Origin: Drouetiella hepatica Uher 2000/2452
GTDB lineage: Bacteria; Cyanobacteriota; Cyanobacteriia; Elainellales; Elainellaceae
Reading direction: 5' to 3'
Assembly (NCBI GenBank): GCA_019359505.1
Contig: JAHHHD010000048.1
Coordinates: forward strand, 1-36,307
DNA length: 36,307 nucleotides
Shown: positions 8,109 through 16,417 of the stretch, piece by piece
How the letters are laid out: each line of letters begins with the position of its first letter
Position numbering within the stretch: the first letter of the stretch is position 1
The notes under the pieces: generated by a model
Told to the model about the DNA's origin: nothing
Database searches by the model: none
The model's input: the letters and a program-made list of their open reading frames with translations, nothing else
Made by a program: the position numbers and the translations under genes

Positions 8109-8919
8109 AAAGTTCTTGAGGGCGATTACTCTGACTAAACATACTGCGACATGCTGCTGAGCGCAGCGAGGAGTCTCGTTATGGCACCAGGTTGGTCATA
8201 CATAGAATCACCGTTTCACGCGGGTGAATTGGCAATTCAAGCCCGCTTGGGTGTTCAATCTCAAATGGACAAGCAGGCGCGGCGAGTCGTTCGCGATTAT
8301 CTGCCTCAGCAGCATCAGCAGTTTTACAGCCAACTGCCTTACCTGCTTGTGGGTACGGTGGATGCGTCGGGTCGTCCCTGGGCTTCGATGCTGGTGGGGG
8401 AACCCGGCTTTGTCTCTTCGCCCAACGATCGCATGTTACAGATTGCCAGCAAGCCTCTAATTGGCGATCCTTTATCAATGACTCTCGCCGAAGGAGTTAA
8501 CATTGGTTTACTGGGGATTGAACTGCACACTCGCCTGCGCAACCGGATGAATGGAACTGTTACAGCGATTGATACCAATGGTTTTACTGTGCAAGTGGGT
8601 CAAAGTTTCGGCAACTGCCCCCAGTACATTCAAGCTCGGATGTTTGAGTTAAATTCATCTGATCTAACGACTCCTCAACCGATTCATGAAGTCAAATCGT
8701 TGGGTGAACCTGAACGTACCATCATCGCTGCGGCTGACACATTCTTCATTGCCACGGTGTTTCAGGAAAAGGAGGCAGGTGCTGCCAAAGGCGTGGATGT
8801 GTCGCACCGTGGCGGCAAACCGGGATTTGTGCGGATGAATGATGCTCACACGCTAACAATTCCCGATTTTGTTGGCAACTTTCACTTCAATACGTTTAGT
8901 ATAGCCGTAGCCACCTTCA

Positions 8920-9648
8920 TTAAGACGCTGCTTGTTTGAGAACGGATTCCATCGCATCGCGCAGATTATCGGAGTCGCGTAAGAGTTTGCGAATGCGACT
9001 CTTCAGCCAAGCCCAACACTTTTCAATCCGATTGAGGTCTGGCGAATAGGGAGGCAGGTAAACGAGTTTGCACCCTGCCTGTTTAATCAATTGGGCAATG
9101 CGACCGCCATGATGAAACGTCGCATTATCGACAATCACCCACTCACCCGGTTGTAGCACTGGAATCAAGCAGGTTTCGAGCCAGGTTTCAAACACAGTCC
9201 GGTTACAGGCTCCCTCGATCGTAAAAGGGGCAATCAGTTGACCATTACGGTACCCAGCGATCATATTCACCCGCCCCTGCCGCCGACCCGATTTGAGGTC
9301 GTAGAAGCGTTCCCCCACTGGAGAGTACCCGTAGCCATAATTATCGCGTTCATCCCTGCCCGATTCATCCACATAGATCAAGTGAGGCGCTTTAGCGTCT
9401 TCCAGTTGCGCTATAAAGTCTGCCCGCTTAGCTTCATCGCGTTGGCTATATCCGTATGTTTTTTTTACGGCTATGCCCAATCTTCTCCAATGCCCGCGAA
9501 AGGGTTCGTTGACTGATCTCCCCCTCCCATAACTCTGCCATTTCGCTCTGGGTTTTATCCCCATGCTCTTTGACAAAGTTTTGAAACTTCTCCCAATCGG
9601 TGATTTTGGCTGTTGGAGAGGAGGTTGGTCTCGGCTTGGGTTTAACAT
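8920..9648 (-). CDS. IS630 transposase, second frame (DDE catalytic domain)
   Basis: The second frame is open for 242 codons, but homology begins only near 9480, at VKKTYGYSQRDEAKRADF. It contains the three acidic residues of the DDE domain: Asp in IYVDESG, Asp in WVIVDNATFHHGG, and Glu in PYSPDLNRIEKCWAWLK. Nothing is missing from the catalytic core. It has no start of its own in the homologous part and would be made as a fusion with the first frame through the A8 run at 9459-9466. It interrupts the PNPOx-like gene. Confidence 0.9.
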   Translation of the reverse strand: MLNPSRDQPPLQQPKSPIGRSFKTLSKSMGIKPRAKWQSYGRGRSVNEPFRGHWRRLGIAVKKTYGYSQRDEAKRADFIAQLEDAKAPHLIYVDESGRDERDNYGYGYSPVGERFYDLKSGRRQGRVNMIAGYRNGQLIAPFTIEGACNRTVFETWLETCLIPVLQPGEWVIVDNATFHHGGRIAQLIKQAGCKLVYLPPYSPDLNRIEKCWAWLKSRIRKLLRDSDNLRDAMESVLKQAAS

Positions 9649-9796
9649 CCCCTGTTTCGGCTCGACGCTGGAACCATAAGTTAATCGTATTGCGACTGAT
9701 ATTGAACATTTGGCTCACCTCACTTTTCTTAAAGCCGTTCAACTCAATCGCTTCCATCACCTTTTGCCGGAAATCATCACTGTAGGGTTGAGCCAT
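9446..9796 (-). CDS. IS630 transposase, first frame (DNA-binding domain)
   Basis: A 116-residue product that carries the helix-turn-helix region (MAQPYSDDFRQKVMEAIEL, then KSEVSQMFNISRNTINLW). It ends in SRKKNIRI soon after a run of eight A (T run at 9459-9466 on the plus strand). The continuation of the transposase lies in the +1 frame. IS630 elements often make the full enzyme through a frameshift at an A-rich site, or by polymerase slippage; loss of one A would fuse SRKK to TYGY. It is also possible that the run is simply a mutation that inactivates this copy. Confidence 0.9.
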   Translation of the reverse strand: MAQPYSDDFRQKVMEAIELNGFKKSEVSQMFNISRNTINLWFQRRAETGDVKPKPRPTSSPTAKITDWEKFQNFVKEHGDKTQSEMAELWEGEISQRTLSRALEKIGHSRKKNIRI

Positions 9797-10275
9797 TGCA
9801 CTAGGATGGAATCTATGGGAATTCTTATAGTTTACGTCCTAACTTAGTTGGCTACGGCTATAATTTGCTGCTAAATCCTCACGCGGGTCTACTGTTTATA
9901 GATTTCGATCGCGGCAGCTTGATGTACCTGACGGGCACGGCTGAGGTAATTTGGGATGGCGATGAAATCCAGTCTTTTGAAGGTGCAGAGCGGCTACTCC
10001 GCTTTCATCTCTCGGCTGGGTATCGCGTGGAGGGCAGCTTGCCTCTGCGCTGGTCGGCTCCTAATTTTTCACCCTTTCTCGTTGGCGTAGCCTCTCTAAC
10101 AGATAATCGCACTGGCTCTTGACAAAATGCTGTTAGTCAAAGCTAAAGGCCCTGCCAGCGCTCACGTTTACACAGAGTCCTTGCCCAATGCCAGTGTTGC
10201 CTTCATGCTCATGTCGATACACCCAGTCTTGACGATCGCGCCGAGTCTGCGGTTTCTATAAAAGAGGATCCTCTC

Positions 10276-10944
10276 ATGTCAATGCCTAAACTTGAACTGG
10301 TGAGTCATCACCTCTGTCCCTACGTGCAGCGGGCAGTAATCACATTGGTCGAAAAAAATATTCCTCACGATCGCACCTATATTGACCTGGCAAACAAACC
10401 CGCTTGGTTTCGGCAACTTTCGCCTTTAGGAAAGGTGCCTGTGCTGCGTGTTGGTGATGATGTGTTGTTTGAATCAGCGGTGATCTGCGAATATCTCGAT
10501 GAAATTACACCTGGTTCGCTACATCCGGCTGATCCACTTGAGAAAGCCAAGCATCGGTCATGGATTGAGTTTGGCTCCAGTGTCCTCAATACGATTGCTG
10601 GATTCTACAATGCGCCTAATGCAGATGCATTTGAACAGAAACGGCAGGAGTTAGTTGATAAGTTTGTCTGGTTAGAACAAAATCTCACAGCGCATCCTTA
10701 TTTTGGTGGAGAAATGTTCTCACTCGTGGATGCCGTCTATGGACCCATCTTTCGCTATTTCGATGTATTAGAAACCATTCCAAACAGCGGCTTTTTTACA
10801 GATACGCCCCAGGTAAGCCAGTGGCGGCGATCGCTACAAGCCCGCTCCTCTATTCAAACGGCTGTTGCCGCTGACTATCCAGAACGACTGCTAGCGTTCC
10901 TAAAAAACCGCAATTCTCATCTCTCCATGTTAGTTACTGCCTAG
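10276..10944 (+). CDS. Glutathione S-transferase
   Basis: A 222-residue cytosolic GST of normal length. The N-terminal thioredoxin fold (residues 1-80) contains SHHLCPYVQRAVI, where a Cys-Pro pair marks the active-site region of omega/beta-like GSTs, then SPLGKVPVL with the cis-proline, and FESAVICEYLDE with the glutathione gamma-Glu binding ES pair. The C-terminal half is helical. It conjugates or reduces electrophiles with glutathione; the substrate is unknown. GAGG lies 9 bases before the ATG. It follows the broken flavoprotein gene, and a remnant of a different GST lies at 7941. Confidence 0.94.
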   Translation: MSMPKLELVSHHLCPYVQRAVITLVEKNIPHDRTYIDLANKPAWFRQLSPLGKVPVLRVGDDVLFESAVICEYLDEITPGSLHPADPLEKAKHRSWIEFGSSVLNTIAGFYNAPNADAFEQKRQELVDKFVWLEQNLTAHPYFGGEMFSLVDAVYGPIFRYFDVLETIPNSGFFTDTPQVSQWRRSLQARSSIQTAVAADYPERLLAFLKNRNSHLSMLVTA

Positions 10945-11217
10945 CAAGGCATTCCCGTAGCAATTGGACCGAAAACAACGTTAAGGACTTTGTAGACTTC
11001 AAGACTGCATCGATAAGTGGGGTAAATCAGTCAAAAAACATACTACATAATGCTTGGACTCAGTAGTACAGTAAGTTGGTAGCTTACAAGCGTAATCTTA
11101 CGGGTTGCAACTGGCTGAACCTATTACTTTTGCGTGGCACTTCTGCCGTCCGCGCAACGGAATGAGCCTCATCAAGAGATTGAGAAAAGTTATGAGGTGC
11201 TATGTTTCTTGCTTTGA

Positions 11218-11403
11218 TTGAACCGAGATGTCAAACAGTATGAACCAATCCCAGAGACGCTCAATATCCAAACCTCTTACCGCTTTCAAATTAATGACTA
11301 CATTTCCATCACACCAGAACTACTAGTCATCACCAATCCTGAACATGATTGTAATCATGACACGCTCTACATTGGTACAATCCGCGCCACGTTCATGTTC
11401 TAA
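11218..11403 (+). pseudogene. OprB-type porin C-terminal remnant
   Basis: The frame holds about 55 residues that match the last strands of an SLH-OprB porin: YRFQINDYISITPELLVITNP, a short turn, and IGTIRATFMF ending in Phe. The corresponding end of the complete porin at 4580-6139 is YNFSINDNIRITPTIQVITN and GTIRTVFLF. No SLH domain or barrel precedes it. The 270 bases between the GST and this remnant show no other recognisable gene. The differences from the intact copy indicate an older relic or another porin, not a recent partial copy. Confidence 0.82.
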
Positions 11404-11418
11404 TAACCGAGGCAACTG

Positions 11419-11607
11419 ATGTTTATTAATTACATCCCACTCATGCTGATTGGTATGGTTGCTGGCTTTGGCATAGTAAGAGCAACTGCTAAAGCCACAG
11501 AAGTTGGTGGTGTTTCAAAGATATTGCTAGAACCAGAGGTGCAACTAGGTAGGCTTTCTACAGAACGCAACAACACGTCTAGACCGCCCCCAAACTACCT
11601 ATTGTGA
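11419..11607 (+). pseudogene. Short fragment resembling the start of a DUF981 membrane protein
   Basis: A 62-residue frame, 15 bases after the porin remnant. Its first 20 residues (MFINYIPLMLIGMVAGFGIV) recall the opening membrane helix of DUF981-type proteins, which are normally over 180 residues. After that the sequence becomes hydrophilic and unrelated, so this looks like a truncated gene. The recognition rests on a short stretch and could be wrong; it might be an unrelated small membrane peptide. Confidence 0.4.
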
Positions 11608-11622
11608 ACCCTGTGCTGCGGT

Positions 11623-11647
11623 CGAGGAGAGTTGAATGCTCTCCTCG
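11623..11647. terminator. Stem-loop between convergent genes
   Basis: A perfect 9-base stem, CGAGGAGAG at 11623-11631 and CTCTCCTCG at 11639-11647, with a 7-base loop. It lies in the 70-base space between the rightward fragment ending at 11607 and the leftward isochorismatase-like gene ending at 11679, the usual place for a shared terminator. It lacks a strong T tract on either side. Confidence 0.55.
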
Positions 11648-11678
11648 GTTCAATTACGCCGCTCACCACCACAATGTT

Positions 11679-12359
11679 CTACAAATTCAATGCTTTTCTT
11701 GCTTCATTCAACTGTGATTGCACTAGATCCGCTGTTTTAGCAGTCGCAGTATAGTTACTCCAAGCACCGTGATAGCTGCCCGTGTGTTCAGCCAGTAAAT
11801 CAGCAATATGAACCCCATTCTTAACTGTGTTATTGGCAAGTTCAGCCAGCACGGGAATCCAGGTTGTTACCACAACACCAGCGGCAGACATTCTCATCAT
11901 CGCAGCTTGTTGATTCAACTCATCAAAGGTTGAAGAAGCATCTATTACTGCGTAAACATCATAGCCTCGCTGGACACCGTAAATTGCAGCAAAAGCTAGA
12001 CAAGTGGTGGTGTCTAGCGCAGCAATGATCAACTTCTTGCGATTCATCTTTTCAACTGCTTCCGCAGAAGGGGCATGATCCCAAAATTTTACGGTGTCGC
12101 GTTCAATAATTTCGTGCTCAGGAAACAGTTCAACCAACTCTGGCATGGTCGGTCCGTTGGGACCTTGAAACCAACTAGTAGTCAGCAGCGTTGGCAAGTT
12201 AAAACGTTTAGCAACTTTTGCGAGCGCAATGATGTTGTTCTTCAGTTTCAGCGGCTCAACTGAGGGAAGAAATTGGAAGAGACCTACTTGATGGTCGATC
12301 AAGAGCATTGCAGCATTATCGGGTGTCAATGGCTCTTCGAAGGGATTACGACTTGTCAT
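11679..12359 (-). CDS. Isochorismatase-like cysteine hydrolase, second copy
   Basis: A 226-residue hydrolase of the same family as the gene at 3085. The catalytic Asp22 is in LIDHQVGLF, the Lys lies in the NRKKLII segment, and the nucleophile is Cys120 in ALDTTTCLAF. The two proteins share the segment pattern FNLPT, FEQ/FQGPNGP and DASSTFDE, so they are paralogues, but they differ widely elsewhere. The ATG at 12359 is preferred over an in-frame TTG at 12368. It is divergent from the AraC regulator gene, with 105 bases between starts, and is the probable target of that regulator. Confidence 0.92.
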   Translation of the reverse strand: MTSRNPFEEPLTPDNAAMLLIDHQVGLFQFLPSVEPLKLKNNIIALAKVAKRFNLPTLLTTSWFQGPNGPTMPELVELFPEHEIIERDTVKFWDHAPSAEAVEKMNRKKLIIAALDTTTCLAFAAIYGVQRGYDVYAVIDASSTFDELNQQAAMMRMSAAGVVVTTWIPVLAELANNTVKNGVHIADLLAEHTGSYHGAWSNYTATAKTADLVQSQLNEARKALNL

Positions 12360-12464
12360 ACTGGTCAATATCTGATGGATTAAAGTACTTCAGATCAGAG
12401 TTTACGGTTAAGCAAAATCTTTGTCTTTCAAAAAAATATGATTACGAGCAGTGAGATTTTGTAA

Positions 12465-13367
12465 ATGACTCACGTTATGCAAGCTTCAAATCTGGTCTCG
12501 ATTCGGCAATTTATCCATCAAGTTCCATATGCTCCAGAGCAAAGCAGCGAAGTAGCAGGCTGGCAAGACATCATCTTGCTGAAACACTCGCTCCTACCCG
12601 GTGAAATCGATGTTCCTGGACTGGCTGAAAACCTTCTGTTTGTAAGTCTACTACCCAAGACTCAGTATGAAAATCTGAATAATCAGCGTCTTAAGTCAAT
12701 GGTTCTGCGTCAAGGTGATGTTGCGATTATACCCGCAGGTTGTTCACACCACTGGCGATGGCTCAGCCCTCTTGCTGCGGCAAATCTGTTTATCTCACCC
12801 CTGTTGATCAGAGAGGTCAGTAAGGATCTCGTTAAAGGCGATCCAGATTCTGTCTGTTTAATAAAACACGATGTAACATCCGTGCCTCTTCTGTCTGCCT
12901 TGGCAACAGAATTGTTATCTGAACTAGAAACGGGTTCACCGCATGGCAAAACTTACATCGATGCTTTGACTCGCAGCCTAGCTATGTATTTGGTTACGCA
13001 TTACTCAACTGCAAAAGTTGCAGAAAAGACAGCGTTGTCAAAACCTGATGATACCCGTGTTGCTTATGCGATCGATTTCATTGAGTCTCACTTGGGCGAG
13101 GACTTGCCTTTGGCAGCGATCGCTTCTGCTTCCAATATGAGTGTCAATCACCTATGTACCATCTTCAAGCGTACTGTTGGTCAGTCGGTTCATCAGTTCG
13201 TGATTCAGCAAAGAATTGAGAGAGCTAAGATTTTACTTAGAGATCGTAGAAAGTCGCTTGCAGAGATTGCTCAAGAGACAGGCTTCTCCAGCCAATCACA
13301 CTTCACAACTAGTTTTTCCAAAATTTTGGGGAGCACACCCAGCCAATATCGCCAAGATTTCAACTAG
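12465..13367 (+). CDS. AraC-family transcriptional regulator
   Basis: A 300-residue protein. The N-terminal half (about 20-190) is a cupin-like effector domain with the segment GDVAIIPAGCSHHW. The C-terminal part (about 200-300) holds two helix-turn-helix units: LPLAAIASASNMSVNHLCTIF and SLAEIAQETGFSSQSHFTTSF, followed by GSTPSQYR, the AraC signature. It is divergent from the isochorismatase-like gene, and local control of that gene is inferred. The IS5 remnant begins about 60 bases after its stop codon. Confidence 0.94.
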   Translation: MTHVMQASNLVSIRQFIHQVPYAPEQSSEVAGWQDIILLKHSLLPGEIDVPGLAENLLFVSLLPKTQYENLNNQRLKSMVLRQGDVAIIPAGCSHHWRWLSPLAAANLFISPLLIREVSKDLVKGDPDSVCLIKHDVTSVPLLSALATELLSELETGSPHGKTYIDALTRSLAMYLVTHYSTAKVAEKTALSKPDDTRVAYAIDFIESHLGEDLPLAAIASASNMSVNHLCTIFKRTVGQSVHQFVIQQRIERAKILLRDRRKSLAEIAQETGFSSQSHFTTSFSKILGSTPSQYRQDFN

Positions 13368-13426
13368 CTAGCGCTCCAGCACTGAAGATCCACCCGTTCG
13401 GATTCGACTACTTTGTTCCCGGTATA

Positions 13427-13790
13427 GAGCCTGTTTGAGATCTTTTAGAATAGGAATTAGGTGCTCTAACTTACCTAGTTTAGATGCCATGCCCTATTCC
13501 AGCAATCTCACTGATACAGAATGGAAAATCTTTGAACCCCTGTTGCTTGAAATCTTACCGAAGAAGAAACAAACACGTCCCTCCAACTGGACAAAACGAG
13601 AAATCGTCAATGGAATACTCTATCAACTGAAAAATGGCTGCAATTGGTGTGACTTGCCGAGAGATTTTCCTCCTTACTCGACTGTCTACTGGCACTACAA
13701 GCACTGGCGAGCCGCAGGAGTGTTTGAACAACTCATGAGCGTGTTACATGAACAAGCCCGAGAACAGGTTAAAAAAAACTAGGGCGGCAA
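13427..13790 (+). mobile_element. Truncated IS5-type insertion sequence, left end
   Basis: The end GAGCCTGTTTGAGATCTT at 13427-13444 is closely matched by GAACCCATTTGAGATCTT at 36186-36203 (15 of 18 bases), and both follow GGTATA. It is the outer end of an IS5-type element. About 45 bases inside it starts the transposase, which stops after 97 residues. No second inverted end could be identified, so the right boundary given here is only the end of recognisable coding sequence. Confidence 0.75.
13489..13782 (+). pseudogene. IS5-type transposase, N-terminal fragment
   Basis: Residues MPYSSNLTDTEWKIFEPLL open an IS5-family transposase with the DUF4096 domain; REIVNGILYQLKNGCNWCDLP and STVYWHYKHW complete that domain. 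The protein stops at 97 residues at an A-rich run (eight A) where many IS5-type elements have a programmed frameshift. After the stop, none of the three frames continues with a recognisable DDE domain, so the element is truncated and not simply frameshifted. An in-frame upstream extension to 13435 is unlikely to be translated because it covers the terminal repeat. Confidence 0.82.
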
Positions 13791-13949
13791 AGCTGACTGG
13801 ATTAAGCCCTCAAATGGCGAAATTTCGTAAGCGAAAGAGAAAATAGCTAACGAGTTTACTGGCTTTTGATACCCACTCCAGTTAGAGGGTGTTTAGGAAA
13901 CCCGATCGAACAGAGTCATTGAAGGATCAAGCAACGTTACTATCTGATG

Positions 13950-14121
13950 CTTGATTTTGGAGCGATTGAGAGTGCGAAACGATTTTGTCAAGCGTTTAGA
14001 TGAAGTGAAGCAGTTTTTGCGACCCAAAGCAAAAATAACAGAGTTGGTGTCTCTATCAAAGCAACGGGAACAATTTGTTAAACGAGTGAATGAATTGCAA
14101 GAACTCTTTCAAGTCATCTAA
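13950..14121 (+). pseudogene. Degraded C-terminal remnant of a DDE transposase
   Basis: Two adjacent frames read FGAIESAKRFCQAF and then, after a one-base shift near 14000, DEVKQFLRPKAKITELVSLS ... ELQELFQVI before a stop at 14119-14121. The pattern (RFC-AF-DEV-FLRP) recalls the tail of integrase-like transposases. Family assignment is uncertain. The frameshift and the missing body mark it as debris. It stands between the IS5 remnant and the molybdopterin enzyme gene, so it forms part of the left border of the island. Confidence 0.4.
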
Positions 14122-14217
14122 TTGAAGATAGGAAGGGAAAAGCTTGCAATGATGAAAAGTTGCAAAAAAGCCACGCTTTGAGTATTCAGATCTGACAGTT
14201 TTGAGCCATGTAGGATG

Positions 14218-16356
14218 TTATACAACCACTATAACTTCTACTAATGTGTCGGAAACGGCACCTGCCTTGCCTAGATCTGAATAGGTGGTTGCCACCAGAG
14301 CCGCTAGAGTTTTGGATATAGGACTGAGTCTCCGCCATTGTCCCAATGGAGAAGCCACTACTCCAAGTTGAACGTCGTCGGTGATATGGGCAATCGCTTG
14401 AAAATCGCCTCGTTCGTTGAACACTCGAACACATTGTTTGTGAACAATTCCTCGCGCTTCAGCATCTTGAGGATGAATTAATATTTTGAGAGAACCTTCG
14501 AGCTTAAGATGCTTAGGCAAGTTGCCATAACTAGAATTGAGAAATGAATGCGGCTTGATTGATAATAAGCTGAGAGGATATCGCGCCGCTAAGTTTGGGT
14601 TGCTCAGGACGGACTCGGCAGGAGGGATGTAATTTGGCACTCGATCGACTACCTCACCTGACTGTCGATCGGTTAACCCTTGTCGTAAAGAAGGAATTAC
14701 AAAATCGCCGTTCTGAGCCAATGAGGAAACGAACTCCATTTTTCCAGAAGGCGTTGGGAAATTACCCTCTGCATGGGGAGACTGACTCAACTTGAGCTTG
14801 GCATACCCTTGCTGTTGTAGGCGCTCAAGGCTAATTCCCTCCATAACGGGTGCACTCCAGTCTAAAAACTCTTGCACCATCTGTTCATCGCTGAGCTGAA
14901 AGCAGTCATCCGTAAATCCCATTGCGGCAGCAAGGCGGCGAAATAGCTCTGTGTTAGAAACCGCTTCTCCCAAAGGCTGAATAGCAGGAGAATTATAAGT
15001 CAAATACAAATGTCCCCAAGAGAACATGATCTCAAGCTGTTCAATTTGAGTTGCGGCTGGCAGAATGATATCTGCGAAACTAGCTGTGTCAGTGAAGAAC
15101 TGTTCACTTACGACTGTGAACAGTTCTTCGCGCGATAGACCAGCAACCATTTTGTCCTGGTCAGCAGCAGACAAAAGCGGGTTGCTGTTGCAGACAAATA
15201 GCGCTTGAATAGGCGGGTCTAACTCCATTTCTCCAGTCAACGCCCTACCCAGATGCCACTGATTAACAATTCGTGTTTTCGGTCGAATGAAGTCTGGACG
15301 CTGAATGACATCAAAATTCAGCGGAAACGGCCATAGCGTCGCTTGTACTAGCCCACCCCCTAGTTTACGCCAAGCTCCAACTAGAGCAGGCAGGCAGCAG
15401 ATTGCCCGAATTGCGTTACCACCTCCTGTTTGCCGTTCTAGGGCTACGCCAAGACGAATGACTGAAGGCTGAATTTTGGCATAGTCCTGTGCCAGGGTTT
15501 GAATATCTTCTACTGAAATCCCTGTGATTTGCGAGACGCGATCGACTGGAAATTCACTCGCTCTTGCTTTCAGTTCGGCATAGCCCACTGAGTATTTCTC
15601 AATATAGTCAGCATCTGCAAGATTTTCTTGAATGATAATGTTGATCATTCCTAGCGCCAATGCTGCATCGGTTCCAGGGCGAGGGGCAAGATGCCAATCC
15701 GCTTGGCGAGCAGTGCGGGTGCGAATCGGATCAATGACGACAAGCTTTGCCCCACGCTTCCGCGCCTCGGTGATGAAATGCCACAGGTGGATGTTGGTGG
15801 TAATGACATTGGATGCCCAAAGCACAATGTACTTAGACTCAACGAAGGCTTCTGGATCAAGTCCGTAGGTCAAACCACAAGACAGTTCAAATGCAGTGGC
15901 GCAGCCAGAGCTGCACAACGTCTTTTCCGCGATCGTTGCCCCCAACCGATTGAAAAACGCATCGCTAACCATTAAGCCGTTAAGAATTCCTTGATGCCCA
16001 GAGAAGCAATAAGGCATGATGGCTTCTGCACCATACTTAGCAATGATGCTCTGAAAGCGGTCGCCAATCTCCTTGAGTGCCTCATCCCAACTGATGCGCT
16101 CAAACTGTCCACTGCCTTTTACACCCGATCGGCGTAAGGGATACAGCACTCGATCGGGACTATAGACGCGATCGAGAAACTTATCGACTTTGCCACAAAG
16201 AGTACCGCGTGTGAACGGATGGTCAGGATTACCGCGCACATCAATTGCCTGTCCGTTTTGAACGGTCGTGATCATGGAGCAAGTGTCGGGACAATCATGA
16301 GGACAGGCTCCTAAAACCCTGTGCTCATCTTCACCTGAGTTCGGTGCAATTGTCAT
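14218..16356 (-). CDS. Cytoplasmic molybdopterin oxidoreductase with N-terminal 4Fe-4S site
   Basis: A 712-residue enzyme of the DMSO-reductase superfamily. A [4Fe-4S] site near the N-terminus is formed by Cys18, Cys22, Cys26 (CPHDCPDTC) and Cys54 (GTLCGKV). The catalytic body follows, and a C-terminal molybdopterin-binding domain begins at about 595 (SLLSIKPHSFLNSSYGNLPK). There is no Tat signal or membrane anchor, so it should act in the cytoplasm. Enzymes of this subfamily oxidise or hydroxylate small molecules or reduce N- or S-oxides; the substrate here cannot be named. The segment TLCSSGCATAFE lies where the Mo ligand is expected. It is the last gene of a leftward operon with the desaturase-like and deacetylase-like genes. 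Confidence 0.93.
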   Translation of the reverse strand: MTIAPNSGEDEHRVLGACPHDCPDTCSMITTVQNGQAIDVRGNPDHPFTRGTLCGKVDKFLDRVYSPDRVLYPLRRSGVKGSGQFERISWDEALKEIGDRFQSIIAKYGAEAIMPYCFSGHQGILNGLMVSDAFFNRLGATIAEKTLCSSGCATAFELSCGLTYGLDPEAFVESKYIVLWASNVITTNIHLWHFITEARKRGAKLVVIDPIRTRTARQADWHLAPRPGTDAALALGMINIIIQENLADADYIEKYSVGYAELKARASEFPVDRVSQITGISVEDIQTLAQDYAKIQPSVIRLGVALERQTGGGNAIRAICCLPALVGAWRKLGGGLVQATLWPFPLNFDVIQRPDFIRPKTRIVNQWHLGRALTGEMELDPPIQALFVCNSNPLLSAADQDKMVAGLSREELFTVVSEQFFTDTASFADIILPAATQIEQLEIMFSWGHLYLTYNSPAIQPLGEAVSNTELFRRLAAAMGFTDDCFQLSDEQMVQEFLDWSAPVMEGISLERLQQQGYAKLKLSQSPHAEGNFPTPSGKMEFVSSLAQNGDFVIPSLRQGLTDRQSGEVVDRVPNYIPPAESVLSNPNLAARYPLSLLSIKPHSFLNSSYGNLPKHLKLEGSLKILIHPQDAEARGIVHKQCVRVFNERGDFQAIAHITDDVQLGVVASPLGQWRRLSPISKTLAALVATTYSDLGKAGAVSDTLVEVIVVV

Positions 16357-16417
16357 AAAGCGATACTCTCATTAGCTAGGTGATCGCATTAAAAGTAATC
16401 AGGCTGACTACAGTACT

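Larger units (their letters stand above)
8902..9860 (-). mobile_element. Complete IS630-type insertion sequence
   Basis: About 959 bases, bounded by inverted ends: TATAGCCGTAGCCA at 8900-8913 and its exact complement TGGCTACGGCTATA at 9849-9862, both counts including the flanking TA. The TA at 8900-8901 and 9861-9862 is the target duplication expected for IS630/Tc1-type elements. Deleting the element and one TA restores the reading frame of the flavoprotein gene, which confirms the boundaries. The transposase is encoded leftwards in two overlapping frames. Perfect ends and an undamaged host frame suggest a recent insertion. Confidence 0.93.
8181..10122 (+). pseudogene. PNPOx-like FMN-binding flavoprotein gene interrupted by IS630
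   Basis: The gene runs 8181-8901 and resumes at 9863. The two parts join in frame when the IS and one TA are removed: ...NTFS and NLLLNPHAG read continuously, giving 326 residues. It belongs to the pyridoxamine 5'-phosphate-oxidase-like split-barrel family (LVGTVDASGRPWASMLVGEPGF; later DVSHRGGKPGFVR and LLFIDFDRG). Some relatives of this type carry an additional C-terminal ferredoxin/reductase part, which is not seen here. The ATG at 8181 follows GAGGAG at 7 bases; an earlier in-frame ATG at 8151 lacks one. In its present state the product stops after 13 residues of IS-derived sequence. Confidence 0.9.

Noticed and set aside
10123-10275. Possible C-terminal continuation of the flavoprotein or a small protein between it and the GST gene
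   Set aside because: A 40-codon frame (LLVKAKGPASAHVYTESLP) can be read but matches nothing I recognise and has no proper start.
13427-13790. Complete IS5 element with a programmed frameshift
   Set aside because: No frame after the A run at 13770-13778 shows a DDE domain, and no matching right end was found.
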